Position numbers and translations under genes: made by a program. DNA of 64,000 nucleotides from Moraxella sp. (lineage in GTDB: Bacteria; Pseudomonadota; Gammaproteobacteria; Pseudomonadales; Moraxellaceae): positions 1 to 64,000 of the forward strand of contig JAUMYZ010000005.1 of NCBI GenBank assembly GCA_030528385.1, read 5' to 3'. Positions 27,158-38,552 of the stretch are shown here, one piece after another (positions within the stretch are counted from its first letter, which is position 1; every line of letters begins with the position of its first letter). Under the pieces are notes generated by a model. The model had not been told where the DNA came from, did not search any database, and saw only the letters and a program-made list of their open reading frames with translations.

Positions 27158-27184
27158 AAGCCCAAATCAGAATTTGGGCTTTTT
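27158..27184 (+). terminator. Terminator of slyD
   Basis: The 10-bp stem AAGCCCAAAT/ATTTGGGCTT with a CAGA loop is followed by T residues. Confidence 0.9.
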
Positions 27185-27251
27185 ATATGTGCTCACAAAA
27201 ACAGTACAAATTTGCACTCAGTCAAAATATTTATGCAAAACCCTTAAAATA

Positions 27252-27260
27252 TGGCATAAT
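27252..27260 (+). promoter_or_regulatory. Candidate extended -10 promoter of idh
   Basis: TGG-CATAAT resembles an extended -10, about 240 nt upstream of the idh ATG. The -35 region is poor. Confidence 0.35.
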
Positions 27261-27490
27261 AGATAAGGTTTGCACCAAAGTATTTGCCAACCCAAGCAAA
27301 CTGTTGGCTGGTAACCAACAGACCAAAAGCGTGTTTTGTATTTGTATCATGGCGGCTTAATTTTCACCAAATGCGGCCAAAACTTGCGTTGGTGGTTTGT
27401 CGTTTGGGGATTGTCTGTTTGGTGTCCAAAACCAGTTGATAGGATTTTTGTATTTTGGCTACTGTTGCCCAGTTACAACAAACGAACTAG

Positions 27491-29722
<2,232 letters not shown>

Positions 29723-29734
29723 TCTTAGCCCACA

Positions 29735-29766
29735 AATACCACCTAGCAATAGGTGGTATTTTGTTT
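29735..29766 (+). terminator. Terminator of idh
   Basis: The 11-bp perfect stem AATACCACCTA/TAGGTGGTATT with a GCAA tetraloop is followed by a T-rich stretch. Confidence 0.92.
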
Positions 29767-29896
29767 GAGAAAAGTGCCACGCATTTGACATGACTTGCCC
29801 TTTAAATCATAAAAATCAGCCCAATTATCCACCACATATCAAACCCACCTGACAAATTGGCGTTGTGTTGCCATTTGTGCCGTATGAAACACCTTT

Positions 29897-30511
29897 ATGA
29901 TTGCGCTTACCCATACCACCGTCATTATCATCATTACCGTCATCGTCAGTGTCATGGCGTGGAAAATCCCGCCCTTATTAAATAGACTGATTTTTTCTGC
30001 GCCCGCCATCAAGCGCGGACAAATTGACCGTTTTATCACACATGGCTTTGTCCATGCTGATGGTTGGCATCTGTTTTTTAATATGTTCACGCTGTATTTT
30101 TTCGGACGAGTGATTGAACAGCTGTACATCAGTAAATTTGGCTATTTGGGGTTTTTGGGATTTTATTTGTTGGCGATTGTGGTCTCTAGCATTGCCGATT
30201 ATTTCAAATACCAAAACAACAGCCAGTTTTTGAGCTTGGGCGCGTCAGGCGGTGTGTCGGCGGTGCTCTTTGTGTTTGTGCTGCTGTTTCCTTGGGAGCT
30301 GATATATTTTTTTGGCATTCTTCCCATTCCTGCCATCGTTTTTGCCATTTTGTATGTGGCGTACAGCATTTATGCCAACAAAAAGGGCAGTGGTCATATC
30401 AACCACCTAGCCCATTTGACAGGCGCAGGATTTGGGGTGCTGGCAACCATCATCATTGAACCCAAGGTAATACTTCACTTTTTGCAAGCGCTGCTTCACC
30501 CCAGTTTTTAA
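29897..30511 (+). CDS. Rhomboid-family intramembrane serine protease
   Basis: This 204-residue multi-pass membrane protease cleaves single-pass membrane proteins within the bilayer. The rhomboid fold is visible: HxxxN (His58, Asn62 in WHLFFNMF), the nucleophile Ser118 in GASGG, and the catalytic His173 in INHLAHLTGAGFG. About six membrane segments are present. All catalytic residues are retained, so it should be active; substrates are unknown. The stop codon overlaps that of the convergent pepD gene (shared TTAA). Confidence 0.88.
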   Translation: MIALTHTTVIIIITVIVSVMAWKIPPLLNRLIFSAPAIKRGQIDRFITHGFVHADGWHLFFNMFTLYFFGRVIEQLYISKFGYLGFLGFYLLAIVVSSIADYFKYQNNSQFLSLGASGGVSAVLFVFVLLFPWELIYFFGILPIPAIVFAILYVAYSIYANKKGSGHINHLAHLTGAGFGVLATIIIEPKVILHFLQALLHPSF

Positions 30512-32007
30512 TCAGTGCGCGTGGGTGAATTTGCCACAATGTCGGTTAGTACCTGCCAATAAATGCCAACGCTGTCAATGTCCACGCATTCATCGGGTGA
30601 GTGGGCGTTATTGATGGTAGGGCCAATAGAGACGATGTCCATGTCGGGATAATGTTTCTTAATTAAGCCGCATTCAAGCCCTGCGTGAATGACCTTAACG
30701 GCGGGTGCTTTGCCCAAAATGTTGGCGTATAATTCACAAACAATCGGCGTAATTTTGGACTGCGGGTCTATGTTCCAGCCCACATAATCGCCAGAAAAAT
30801 GGACGCTGGCGCCTGCCAGATTTGCCACGCTGCGTATTGTGTCGCAAATTGTTTGTTTGCCCATGTCGGTCAGCGAGCGCACCAGCAAGGTTGTCTGTAG
30901 CTGACCATTTTTTATGCAAACCATGCCCAAGGACAAAGAAGTTTCCACCGTGTCTGTCATCACGTCGCTATGGCGCATCACACCATTGGGCAGGGCATTC
31001 AACAAATCAATCATTTTGGCGCTGCTTGTTTTGTCTGGTGCTTGGTGGCAGGTCGCTTGGGTGGGCAGATGGTGGATACGTGCCTTGGGCTCACTGATGG
31101 CGATGTCGCCAAGAATGTCGTTGGCAGCTTTTTGTATTGCCGATAAAATTTGTGGTTGATGATGAGCGTTGCACACGATGAGCGCCGTACTTTCGCGAGC
31201 GATGGCGTTTCTTAGGGTGCCGCCAGTGATGTCTACCAACAAAAATTCATCGCACACACTTCTTAGAGTGCTCAGCAGGCGTGCCATCAGTTTAATGGCG
31301 CTGCTGCGATTTTTATCAATGTCCAGCCCCGAATGCCCACCCTGTAAGCCACTGATTGTGATACTGATGGCGTTATTGTATGTGTTTTGCATGTATTTTA
31401 AAGGCAAAAGCACATCGGCGTCAACGCCACCAGCACAGCCCACATACACATCGCCAATCTCTTCGGTGTCGGTATTTATCATGATGGGCGCGCTGAGTGT
31501 GCCAGCTTGTAAGCCGAGCGCACCCACCATGCCAGTTTCTTCGGTCATGGTGAGCAGCGCTTCTAGCTCTGGGTGGGGCAAATCACTCTCCAAAAGCGCC
31601 AAAATGCTCGCCAAGCCAATGCCATTGTCTGCGCCGAGCGTGGTGTCGGTTGCCAGCAGCCATTTGCTGTCTGGGCTTTTGCGTAGGGTCAATGGGTCTT
31701 TGGTAAAATCATGAACGATACCAGCGTTGGCTTGGGGCACCATGTCCAAATGCGCTTGTAGGGCGATGGGGGTGCGCGTTTCCATGCCTACGCTGGCGGG
31801 CTTTTTGATGATGACATTGCCAGCGCTGTCGCGCCATACGTTTAGGTTTTGGCGCTGTGCCCATTCAACAATAAACGTTGCCAAGGCTTCTTCGTGGTGT
31901 GATGGGTGGGCAATGCTGGCAATTTGGGCAAACCAGCGCCACAACAGCGACGGCTGTAAGTCTTTGACCACACAAAGATTGGTGGCAAATGCTGAGTGAT
32001 TTGACAT
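30508..32007 (-). CDS. pepD: Aminoacyl-histidine dipeptidase (peptidase D)
   Basis: This cytosolic M20-family metallopeptidase splits dipeptides such as carnosine-type X-His. The 499-residue protein has the metal site AHLDMVPQ (~80-87), the bridging Asp in GADNGIGLA (~117), the catalytic/ligand Glu pair in TEETGMVGA, a lid domain, and the late ligand His near VIHAGLECG. The ATG at 32007 has AAAGGA 6 nt upstream. The pepP gene lies 23 nt upstream on the same strand, making a peptidase pair. Confidence 0.92.
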   Translation of the reverse strand: MSNHSAFATNLCVVKDLQPSLLWRWFAQIASIAHPSHHEEALATFIVEWAQRQNLNVWRDSAGNVIIKKPASVGMETRTPIALQAHLDMVPQANAGIVHDFTKDPLTLRKSPDSKWLLATDTTLGADNGIGLASILALLESDLPHPELEALLTMTEETGMVGALGLQAGTLSAPIMINTDTEEIGDVYVGCAGGVDADVLLPLKYMQNTYNNAISITISGLQGGHSGLDIDKNRSSAIKLMARLLSTLRSVCDEFLLVDITGGTLRNAIARESTALIVCNAHHQPQILSAIQKAANDILGDIAISEPKARIHHLPTQATCHQAPDKTSSAKMIDLLNALPNGVMRHSDVMTDTVETSLSLGMVCIKNGQLQTTLLVRSLTDMGKQTICDTIRSVANLAGASVHFSGDYVGWNIDPQSKITPIVCELYANILGKAPAVKVIHAGLECGLIKKHYPDMDIVSIGPTINNAHSPDECVDIDSVGIYWQVLTDIVANSPTRTD

Positions 32008-32030
32008 AGTTTTCCTTTGATGGTTAACAG

Positions 32031-33839
32031 TTATATGGGCTGGGTACGCGCAACAAGCCACGCTTTGGCGCTGCCTGACACGCGACCAATCAGTTCATCG
32101 TGCACGCGTTGGTGGTAGGTGTTGAGCCATGTTTTTTCGGTGTCGTTAAGCAGCGCTGGCAAAATCAAGCGCGTGTCAAAAGGACACAAGGTCAATGTTT
32201 CAAATTTTAAGAATTCACCAAACTCGGTACTGGCGGCTTTGACACTGACCAGCAGATTTTCAAGGCGAACGCCCCATTTGCCTTCGCGATACAAGCCAGG
32301 TTCGTTGCTGCTAATCATGCCTGCCAGCATGACGCGTTCAGGCGTTGGCATGACCGAATGAGAAATCACCTGTGGCGCTTCGTGGACGTTAAGAAAGTAG
32401 CCCACGCCATGCCCTGTGCCGTGCCCATAATCCAGTCCTTGTTGCCACAGTTCGTTGCGCGCCAGTATGTCAATCTTGCCCGAGAAAATCCCTGCAGGAA
32501 AATGGGCGCGTGCCAAGGCGATGTGTGCTTTTAGCACATAAGTTACGTCGCGTTTTTGTTCATCGCTAATCGTGCCTATGCCCATCATGCGTGTGATGTC
32601 TGTGGTGCCGTTTTGATATTGTGCGCCTGAGTCAATCAGCAGCAGCCCACTGCCATCAAGATAACTAAAGCGTTCTGGCGTGGCTTTGTAGTGGACGATG
32701 GCACCATTGCCTGCAAAGCCTGCGATGGTGTCAAAACTGGCAGACACATGATGGGGTTGGCGCGCGCGCGCTTTGTTGAGCAGGTCATCTACGTCAAGTT
32801 CTGATAAGCGCTCACCATCTGCCAAACGCTGTTCAAACTCAGCAAAAAACTCACACAACGCCGCTCCGTCTTGGCGCATGGCTTCTTGAATGTGGGCGAT
32901 GTCGTTGGCGGATTTGACGGCTTTTAGTAGGGTGGTTGGATTGAGCGCTTTGATAAGGCGTGTCGTTTTGGGCAGGTGTTGTAGTGTGCCAAGCGCCACT
33001 TTGGCTGGGTCAATCAACAAAAAATCCGCCACTTGTGCAAGCGCTGCCTTCACTTGCTCATAAGGCAAAACAGCGATGTTGGCGTTTTGTAGTTGGTTTT
33101 TGGCAGGCTCGCTGAGCTTTTTGTCATCAACAAACAACACAGCGTCGTCCTGACCAATCAACAAATGCGCCAAAAACACGGGGTTAAAGCTGACGTCTGC
33201 GCCACGCAAATTGGTCAGCCACGCAATGTCATCAAGACTGCTGATAAGATGGTGTTGTGCGCCATGCTCGGTCATTTTCTGGCGCACTTTGGCAAGTTTT
33301 TCGTTGGTGGTGGTGTCCACAAAGGCGGGGTCATGAACGACAATCTTGGCTGTTGGCAAAGGTGGGCGCTCTGTCCACAGTTGCCCTAGCAGGTCTATAT
33401 TGGTCATCAGGTGTATGTTGTTTTTGGCAAACTCATTGTTGAGTTCATCGGCTTGGGCAAGCGACAATACCGCGCCGTCAATCGCCACTTTGGCACCGCT
33501 TGGCAGAGTTTGCGCCAAAAATTGAGCAAACGTGGGCTCGTGCTGCTGCATTTTTTGTGGCGTGATGTCTGTGCCTGCCAGTTGAATGGGTGCTTGTACC
33601 CAGTAACGACTGTCTACCCATAATCCTGCAAAGTCTGGCAGCACCACCAACGTGCCCACCGACCCTGTAAAGCCAGACAGCCACGCGCGACCTTGCCAGT
33701 GCACGGGCAAATACTCCGACATATGTGGGTCGGCCGACGGCACAATCAGCGCGTCAATGCCTTGTGCTTGCATAAGCTGACGCAAGGTGTTTAGGCGCTG
33801 TGTGCGCACTTTGGCGGGTGTTGTATGAAAATTACTCAT
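32031..33839 (-). CDS. Xaa-Pro aminopeptidase (M24B, AMPP-like)
   Basis: This enzyme removes an N-terminal residue ahead of proline. At 602 residues it is the long, three-domain form (like eukaryotic XPNPEP and plant AMPP), with two creatinase-like N-terminal domains before the pita-bread catalytic domain. Metal ligands are readable: the two Asp in LLIDSGAQYQNGTTDITRM, the His in HGTGHGVGYFLNVHE, and the Glu in ISNEPGLY and VRLENL. The ATG at 33839 has AGGAG 7 nt upstream. It is probably co-transcribed with pepD. Confidence 0.9.
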   Translation of the reverse strand: MSNFHTTPAKVRTQRLNTLRQLMQAQGIDALIVPSADPHMSEYLPVHWQGRAWLSGFTGSVGTLVVLPDFAGLWVDSRYWVQAPIQLAGTDITPQKMQQHEPTFAQFLAQTLPSGAKVAIDGAVLSLAQADELNNEFAKNNIHLMTNIDLLGQLWTERPPLPTAKIVVHDPAFVDTTTNEKLAKVRQKMTEHGAQHHLISSLDDIAWLTNLRGADVSFNPVFLAHLLIGQDDAVLFVDDKKLSEPAKNQLQNANIAVLPYEQVKAALAQVADFLLIDPAKVALGTLQHLPKTTRLIKALNPTTLLKAVKSANDIAHIQEAMRQDGAALCEFFAEFEQRLADGERLSELDVDDLLNKARARQPHHVSASFDTIAGFAGNGAIVHYKATPERFSYLDGSGLLLIDSGAQYQNGTTDITRMMGIGTISDEQKRDVTYVLKAHIALARAHFPAGIFSGKIDILARNELWQQGLDYGHGTGHGVGYFLNVHEAPQVISHSVMPTPERVMLAGMISSNEPGLYREGKWGVRLENLLVSVKAASTEFGEFLKFETLTLCPFDTRLILPALLNDTEKTWLNTYHQRVHDELIGRVSGSAKAWLVARTQPI

Positions 33840-34041
33840 TGGGCGCTCCTTTTGACATCGTTGGGCAATTTTGTGCGGTGTGGCTTTGCTGTGTTGGCGC
33901 TCAGACGCCAAGCCGCAACAGTGTTATTGACCTTGCTTTGTTCTGTTCTTTATTTGACAAAATGGAATTAATCAACCTTTGTGGCAGATAAACTAGCCAA
34001 TTTATGCCGATAATGCAAGTGAATTTTGTCATTGTTGAAGC

Positions 34042-35085
34042 CTAGGGCGTGTTTGCTGGACGACTTTTGCTGGATTGATAAACGTCAACGGGCGTTTTGT
34101 AGGGTTTGTTGGGCAGCTCTTGCACCAGTTTTGGCACCAAATAGCCCGACAAACGCTCCAGCATGCCCCAGTATAGCTCAATGGCGCGTTCAATGGGCAA
34201 ATCAAAATGGCTGGCGCCTGCCACTTTGTCTAAAACGTGCAAATAATAGGGCATGACACCCACCCCAAACAACCGCCGACTGAGCTGGCACAGTGTGTCC
34301 ACATCGTCGTTGATGTTTTTTAATAACACCGTTTGGTTAAGCAGTGTTACGTTTGCTTGTTTTAAGGCGTGGCATTTGTCGCCCAGCGTTTGGTCTATTT
34401 CGTTGGCGTGATTGATGTGCAACACCATGACCACTTGTTTTGGGCAATTTTTGAGCAGCTTAAGCAGCCCATCGTCTATTCTGTCTGGCACTGTTGCGGG
34501 CAGGCGAGTATGGATACGTATGGTGTCAATGTTGGGCAAAGCAGACAAGGTGTTTATCCACATGGACAAGCGGCGATTGCTCAGGCTTAAAGGGTCGCCG
34601 CCACTAAGCAGCACTTCGTTGATTTGCTTGTCGGCTTGAATATAGTCAGCGATGGCTGTGAGTTCTTGGGTGTTTGGCAAATTGGCGCCATAGTCAAAAT
34701 GCTGACGAAAACAATAACGACAATGCAGGGCACATGCCCCCGTAGTGGTAATCAGAACGCGGTTTTTGTACTTGTGCAGCAGACCCTTGCTGGGATTGTG
34801 GGTATTTTCTGCCAAAGGGTCGTGGCTATAGCCAGCGATGGTGAGTGTTTCGGCGATGTCGGGCAAGACTTGCAGCAACAATGGGTCGTTGGCGTTGCCC
34901 TTTTGCATTTTGGCAACAAAGGCGCGTGGCACTTTAAGGGGGAATTTTTGTGGTTGGTGGGCATTTTTTGTGGGGGTCAGCTCAAGCAAGGCGTACAGCT
35001 CGTCAATGTCGCTGATGGCGGTGGCAAGCTGTTTTTGCCAATTTGTGTCTTGTTGTTGGACTCTAAAAAAGGGGGAGTGGTGCAT
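34042..35085 (-). CDS. epmB: EF-P beta-lysylation protein EpmB (lysine 2,3-aminomutase-like)
   Basis: EpmB converts (S)-alpha-lysine to (R)-beta-lysine, which EpmA attaches to EF-P Lys34. The radical-SAM cluster motif is C118-ALH-C122-RY-C125 (CALHCRYC), followed by FRQHFDYG. The VLLSGGDPLSL and IRIHTRLP segments match the KamA/EpmB family. The length of 347 is close to E. coli EpmB (342). I chose the Met at 35085 (MHHSPFFRV), since a longer frame would run through the efp promoter. It is divergent from efp, its modification target. epmA is not in the window. Confidence 0.9.
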   Translation of the reverse strand: MHHSPFFRVQQQDTNWQKQLATAISDIDELYALLELTPTKNAHQPQKFPLKVPRAFVAKMQKGNANDPLLLQVLPDIAETLTIAGYSHDPLAENTHNPSKGLLHKYKNRVLITTTGACALHCRYCFRQHFDYGANLPNTQELTAIADYIQADKQINEVLLSGGDPLSLSNRRLSMWINTLSALPNIDTIRIHTRLPATVPDRIDDGLLKLLKNCPKQVVMVLHINHANEIDQTLGDKCHALKQANVTLLNQTVLLKNINDDVDTLCQLSRRLFGVGVMPYYLHVLDKVAGASHFDLPIERAIELYWGMLERLSGYLVPKLVQELPNKPYKTPVDVYQSSKSRPANTP

Positions 35086-35091
35086 ATTTTT

Positions 35092-35121
35092 TTGACAAGA
35101 TTTAATAAAACTGGCTATAAT
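35092..35121 (+). promoter_or_regulatory. Strong promoter of efp
   Basis: A consensus TTGACA (35092-35097) and TATAAT (35116-35121) are 18 nt apart. The leader is about 60 nt. It is one of the best sigma-70 matches in the window and fits a highly expressed translation factor. Confidence 0.85.
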
Positions 35122-35189
35122 GTTGCGTTTGGCAAAACTATGCATTATAGCTTATTTTTATACATTTGTTGATGATTAAAGGTGTTTTT

Positions 35190-35759
35190 ATGGCAAGTTT
35201 TTCTACCAATGATTTTAAGGCTGGTTTAAAGGTCATGCTTGATGGCAACCCTTGTTCCATTCTTGAAAACGAATACGTCAAACCAGGCAAGGGTCAAGCC
35301 TTTAACCGTGTCAAATTGCGCAATCTCAAAACTGGCAAAGTGTTGGAGCAAACCTTTAAATCGGGCGACACTCTAGAAGGCGCGGACGTTGTGGATACAG
35401 AAATGAACTATCTGTACAACGATGGTGAGTTCTGGCATTTTATGCACCCTGAGACCTTTGAACAGCTTCAAGCCGACAAAACCGCGATGGGCGACGCTGC
35501 CCAGTGGCTCAAAGAAAACTCCAACGCATTGTGCACCATCACTTTGTTTAATGGCGCGCCACTTTCGGTAACCGCTCCCAACTTTGTTGAACTACAAATT
35601 GTAGAGACCGACCCTGGGGTGCGTGGCGACACATCGGGCGGTGGCGGCAAACCTGCACGTTTGGAAACGGGCGCGGTGGTGCGTGTGCCATTGTTTGTGC
35701 AACAAGAAGAAGTCGTCAAAGTAGACACGCGCACAGGCGAATATTTGTCGCGCGTGTGA
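35190..35759 (+). CDS. efp: Translation elongation factor P
   Basis: EF-P relieves ribosome stalling at polyproline. The 189-residue protein has the three-domain layout. The modified lysine is Lys34 in the loop VKPGKGQA, identical in position to E. coli EF-P, consistent with beta-lysylation by EpmB encoded divergently. The C-terminal signature [20 protein letters not shown] is intact. I use the ATG at 35190; an ORF extension to 35166 adds residues not found in the family. Several genes in the window, including OmpA-fusion copy 2, encode proline clusters that would need EF-P. Confidence 0.97.
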   Translation: MASFSTNDFKAGLKVMLDGNPCSILENEYVKPGKGQAFNRVKLRNLKTGKVLEQTFKSGDTLEGADVVDTEMNYLYNDGEFWHFMHPETFEQLQADKTAMGDAAQWLKENSNALCTITLFNGAPLSVTAPNFVELQIVETDPGVRGDTSGGGGKPARLETGAVVRVPLFVQQEEVVKVDTRTGEYLSRV

Positions 35760-35910
35760 TGTCAATCATTTCAAGAAAGACCACCCAACAATACCGTGCC
35801 CAATTTTAGCGCGTTGGGTTGCCTTTGCAAGCAAAACGCTGTTGAAGAGACAACTTTGGCTTTTTGCTTGTCTTATGGGCTCGGTTTGTATTAGGTGCTT
35901 TTTTGACCAA

Positions 35911-37656
35911 TCAATAGCCATCAACAATTTCTTCTTCATAAGATGTGCCACCAGCATTGTCTTCTGAGCTAATCACCGTTTGCGACAATTCCAAAACTTC
36001 TTTGGGAATAGGCGTGCCTTTGGGCAGCTCGCGAACGTTGGGCGCTGGTGTGGGTGCTGGCATGGCTGCATTTGGGTAGTGATTTGGTGGTGTGGCAGGC
36101 GGCAAAGGCTGCGCTTGATACACTGGCTCAGGGGCGACCACGCCAGAAGGCATGCCTTGTGCGGGCATGGCGGGCGCGATGGGTGGACTGGGTGGTATGA
36201 CAGGCATGGCAGCTTGTATGGGTGCTGTCATGGTGGGTGTGTCAATATTGATGGCGCTGTTGGATAACGCGCTCAAAACGCCATCATCAAAGACCAAAAA
36301 CTCAGTGCGGCGGTTGGTAAATTTGCCCAGCTCTGTGATGTTGTCGGCAATGGCAAAGGCGTCGCCCACCCCTTTGGCGACAAGCTGTCCTTCTGCCACG
36401 CCTTGTTCTAACAAAAAGGCACGCACCGCTTCGGCTTGGGCTTGCGACAGCGAGATGTTTGCCATGCGGTCTGGGTTGCTGGCGTCTGTGTGTGTGGCGA
36501 TGATGAGTTTGATGTCGGGGCTTTCTTTGAGCTTTTGGGCAGCAAGGGCAAGCAGTGCTTGATTTTGGCTGGGCAGCTGTGATGTGCCATTAAAATCAAG
36601 GATTTGCAGGCTCATTGCCCAAGACAAATCGTGTGCGTTGATGGGACTGCTTAGGGCGTTTAGGGCGCGAGTGGCGCGCTCAATGCTTTGGTTGATGGCA
36701 GTCGCCTTATTTGGCATGGTTGCTGCCAAGACGTCAAACTGGGGGGCGAGCAGCTTGATGTCATTGACCATGCGAGCGATGACTTGGGGGTTTGGACTGT
36801 TGACAAAAATTTGTTCACCAACAATCTCAATGCTGGTAAAAGGCTCAGACTTTATCATGGCAATGATGCTGTCCAAACGCTCCAGCCCTGCCAGTGAGCC
36901 AGCAAAGTGCTCATTGATTTGCATGATACAATTTACGCTGCCAAAGTTGTTTTGTAAAATTTGTAACAGCTGATTTTGCAATGCTTGATTGCCGATTTGG
37001 GCGTGGCAAGCGTAGAGTGTGTTGTTTTCGCCTGCGGTCATTGACAGGCGTGGTAAGGCGGTTGCGTTGGTTGTGCTGGCGGGTTGAACACTGGTGCTGT
37101 CGTCAGTTTTGGATTGCATCATGTACCAAGCGCCCGCGCCGATGCCCGCAGTCAATGCGCCAATCAGCACACCAAATAAGACAGGCAATGGGCTGATGGA
37201 TTTTTTGGTTGTGTTGGTGGGTTTTGGGGTGCTGGGCGTTTGATGTGTCAAGGTCTCTGGTGCTGCATCAAACTTGGGCAACTGGACAAATTGTGCCGAC
37301 CATGCTGGCAAATGTGCGCTGCTGTCGCCGAAGTTTTGTTGGATAAAATTTGCCACATCGTGATTTAGGGTGCTCAGCTCGGCGAGCATGGGGGGAGTGG
37401 CGGCTTCAAGCAAAGACTGCGTTTGTGTTTCTGACAGATGAAAGCTGCGCGATAAGCACCGAACCAGCGCAGGCGTTTTTTCGCCCCACAGCGCATGAAG
37501 CTGACGGTTGTCTGGATTGGTGATGTCAAACGATTGATTGGCAAGATGAGCGACGCTAAGGGCATAATATTGCTTTAACAAATCGGCTTGGCTGTGGTCG
37601 TCTAGTACCCCAAGCGTGCTTGAAACTAAGCCGTGTAAATACTGTACAATGTCCAT
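35911..37656 (-). CDS. OmpA-domain envelope protein, paralogue (copy 2)
   Basis: The 581-residue product has the same architecture as copy 1 at 22.1 kb. The start MDIVQYLHGLVSSTLGVLDD parallels MNIIEQLHQFVTPKVLELV. A helical N-domain precedes one membrane span (~165-185, LFGVLIGALTAGIGAGAW). Then come the Cys-pair domain (LYACHAQIG ... VNCIMQINEHFAGS), with LAG-type spacing as in copy 1, and an OmpA domain with ATHTDASN and KFTNRRTEF. It differs in a ~100-residue Pro/Ala-rich C-terminal tail ending SYEEEIVDGY, absent from copy 1. It probably follows fxsA in one transcript. I chose the Met at 37656 by alignment with copy 1. Function unknown. Confidence 0.78.
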   Translation of the reverse strand: MDIVQYLHGLVSSTLGVLDDHSQADLLKQYYALSVAHLANQSFDITNPDNRQLHALWGEKTPALVRCLSRSFHLSETQTQSLLEAATPPMLAELSTLNHDVANFIQQNFGDSSAHLPAWSAQFVQLPKFDAAPETLTHQTPSTPKPTNTTKKSISPLPVLFGVLIGALTAGIGAGAWYMMQSKTDDSTSVQPASTTNATALPRLSMTAGENNTLYACHAQIGNQALQNQLLQILQNNFGSVNCIMQINEHFAGSLAGLERLDSIIAMIKSEPFTSIEIVGEQIFVNSPNPQVIARMVNDIKLLAPQFDVLAATMPNKATAINQSIERATRALNALSSPINAHDLSWAMSLQILDFNGTSQLPSQNQALLALAAQKLKESPDIKLIIATHTDASNPDRMANISLSQAQAEAVRAFLLEQGVAEGQLVAKGVGDAFAIADNITELGKFTNRRTEFLVFDDGVLSALSNSAINIDTPTMTAPIQAAMPVIPPSPPIAPAMPAQGMPSGVVAPEPVYQAQPLPPATPPNHYPNAAMPAPTPAPNVRELPKGTPIPKEVLELSQTVISSEDNAGGTSYEEEIVDGY

Positions 37657-37810
37657 AATCTGTTGTAAGTGAATCAATGAGATGGGTCATTATACCGCAG
37701 ATTGTCCCCAAAATCCGTTGGGTTATCTTATCAGCCCTACCTTTTATCAAACAAAAACAAGGCTTGGCACCATGACGCACCATGACCAAGCCAAGATGGG
37801 CGGTGATGGG

Positions 37811-38359
37811 TCAGTCGTCGTTGGCGGCTCGCTGCTTGACTTTGGCTTGACCTTCAATGGTGGTGCCTGTGCCACCAAAGCCACCAAATTTACCAAAAGG
37901 ATTTTGATGAAAAGGCTTGTTGCCCATGTTGCCAAAAGGATTTTGTCCGCCCATTTGTTTTGCCATCATCGCCATCATCTTTTCTTGGTTGTTCATGGCA
38001 TAATTTTTGGCTTTGGTGGTGAGCATTTTTTGAATGGCGGGCAACATGATGAGCAGTGCTCCAACATCGGTCAGCAAACCCGGTAAAAGCAACAAAATCC
38101 CTGCAATGCCTGTGGCGATGGATTTGGTGATGACCGATTCGCTGGGTTGATTGGCAGGGTTGGCAATCACGCCACTTTTGATTTGTTGGGTCATGGGGTT
38201 TAGGGTGCTGGCGGCTTTTTTGATGAAGCCAATGCCAATCACTGCCGCCACAATAAACCAAATAAATACCAGCCAACCGCTCACAAATTGAGCAATCAGA
38301 TACCAAAGTAGCATCTCAATGATGAACCACACCAAAGCGATACCAACCACAACACCCAT
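37811..38359 (-). CDS. fxsA: FxsA-family membrane protein
   Basis: The 182-residue inner-membrane protein belongs to the FxsA family, named for suppression of F-plasmid exclusion of phage T7 when overproduced. It has about four hydrophobic segments (GVVVGIALVWFIIEMLLW, WLVFIWFIVAAVIGIGF, and a later ILLLLPGLLTDVGALLIMLP with the family LLLLPGLLTD motif). The C-terminal cytosolic tail is rich in Met, Gly, Asn and Phe (MMAMMAKQMGGQNPFGN). The ATG at 38359 is chosen over an upstream frame because it has AGGA just ahead and matches the family N-terminus. Confidence 0.85.
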   Translation of the reverse strand: MGVVVGIALVWFIIEMLLWYLIAQFVSGWLVFIWFIVAAVIGIGFIKKAASTLNPMTQQIKSGVIANPANQPSESVITKSIATGIAGILLLLPGLLTDVGALLIMLPAIQKMLTTKAKNYAMNNQEKMMAMMAKQMGGQNPFGNMGNKPFHQNPFGKFGGFGGTGTTIEGQAKVKQRAANDD

Positions 38360-38552
38360 AAACCTATCCTTTAAGTAGTGCAACAAAATGTCAAAATGAT
38401 TTATAATAACAATAATGTGGTCGCTTGGCAAATTTTCAATCGCTTGGATACAAAGTTGTTGGACAAAGATGAAGTTTGATAACCGTCTGTTGGGATAACG
38501 CTGGTTTTGCATCTTGCCAGATTTGCCATACAATGACGATGATAGGATTTTT

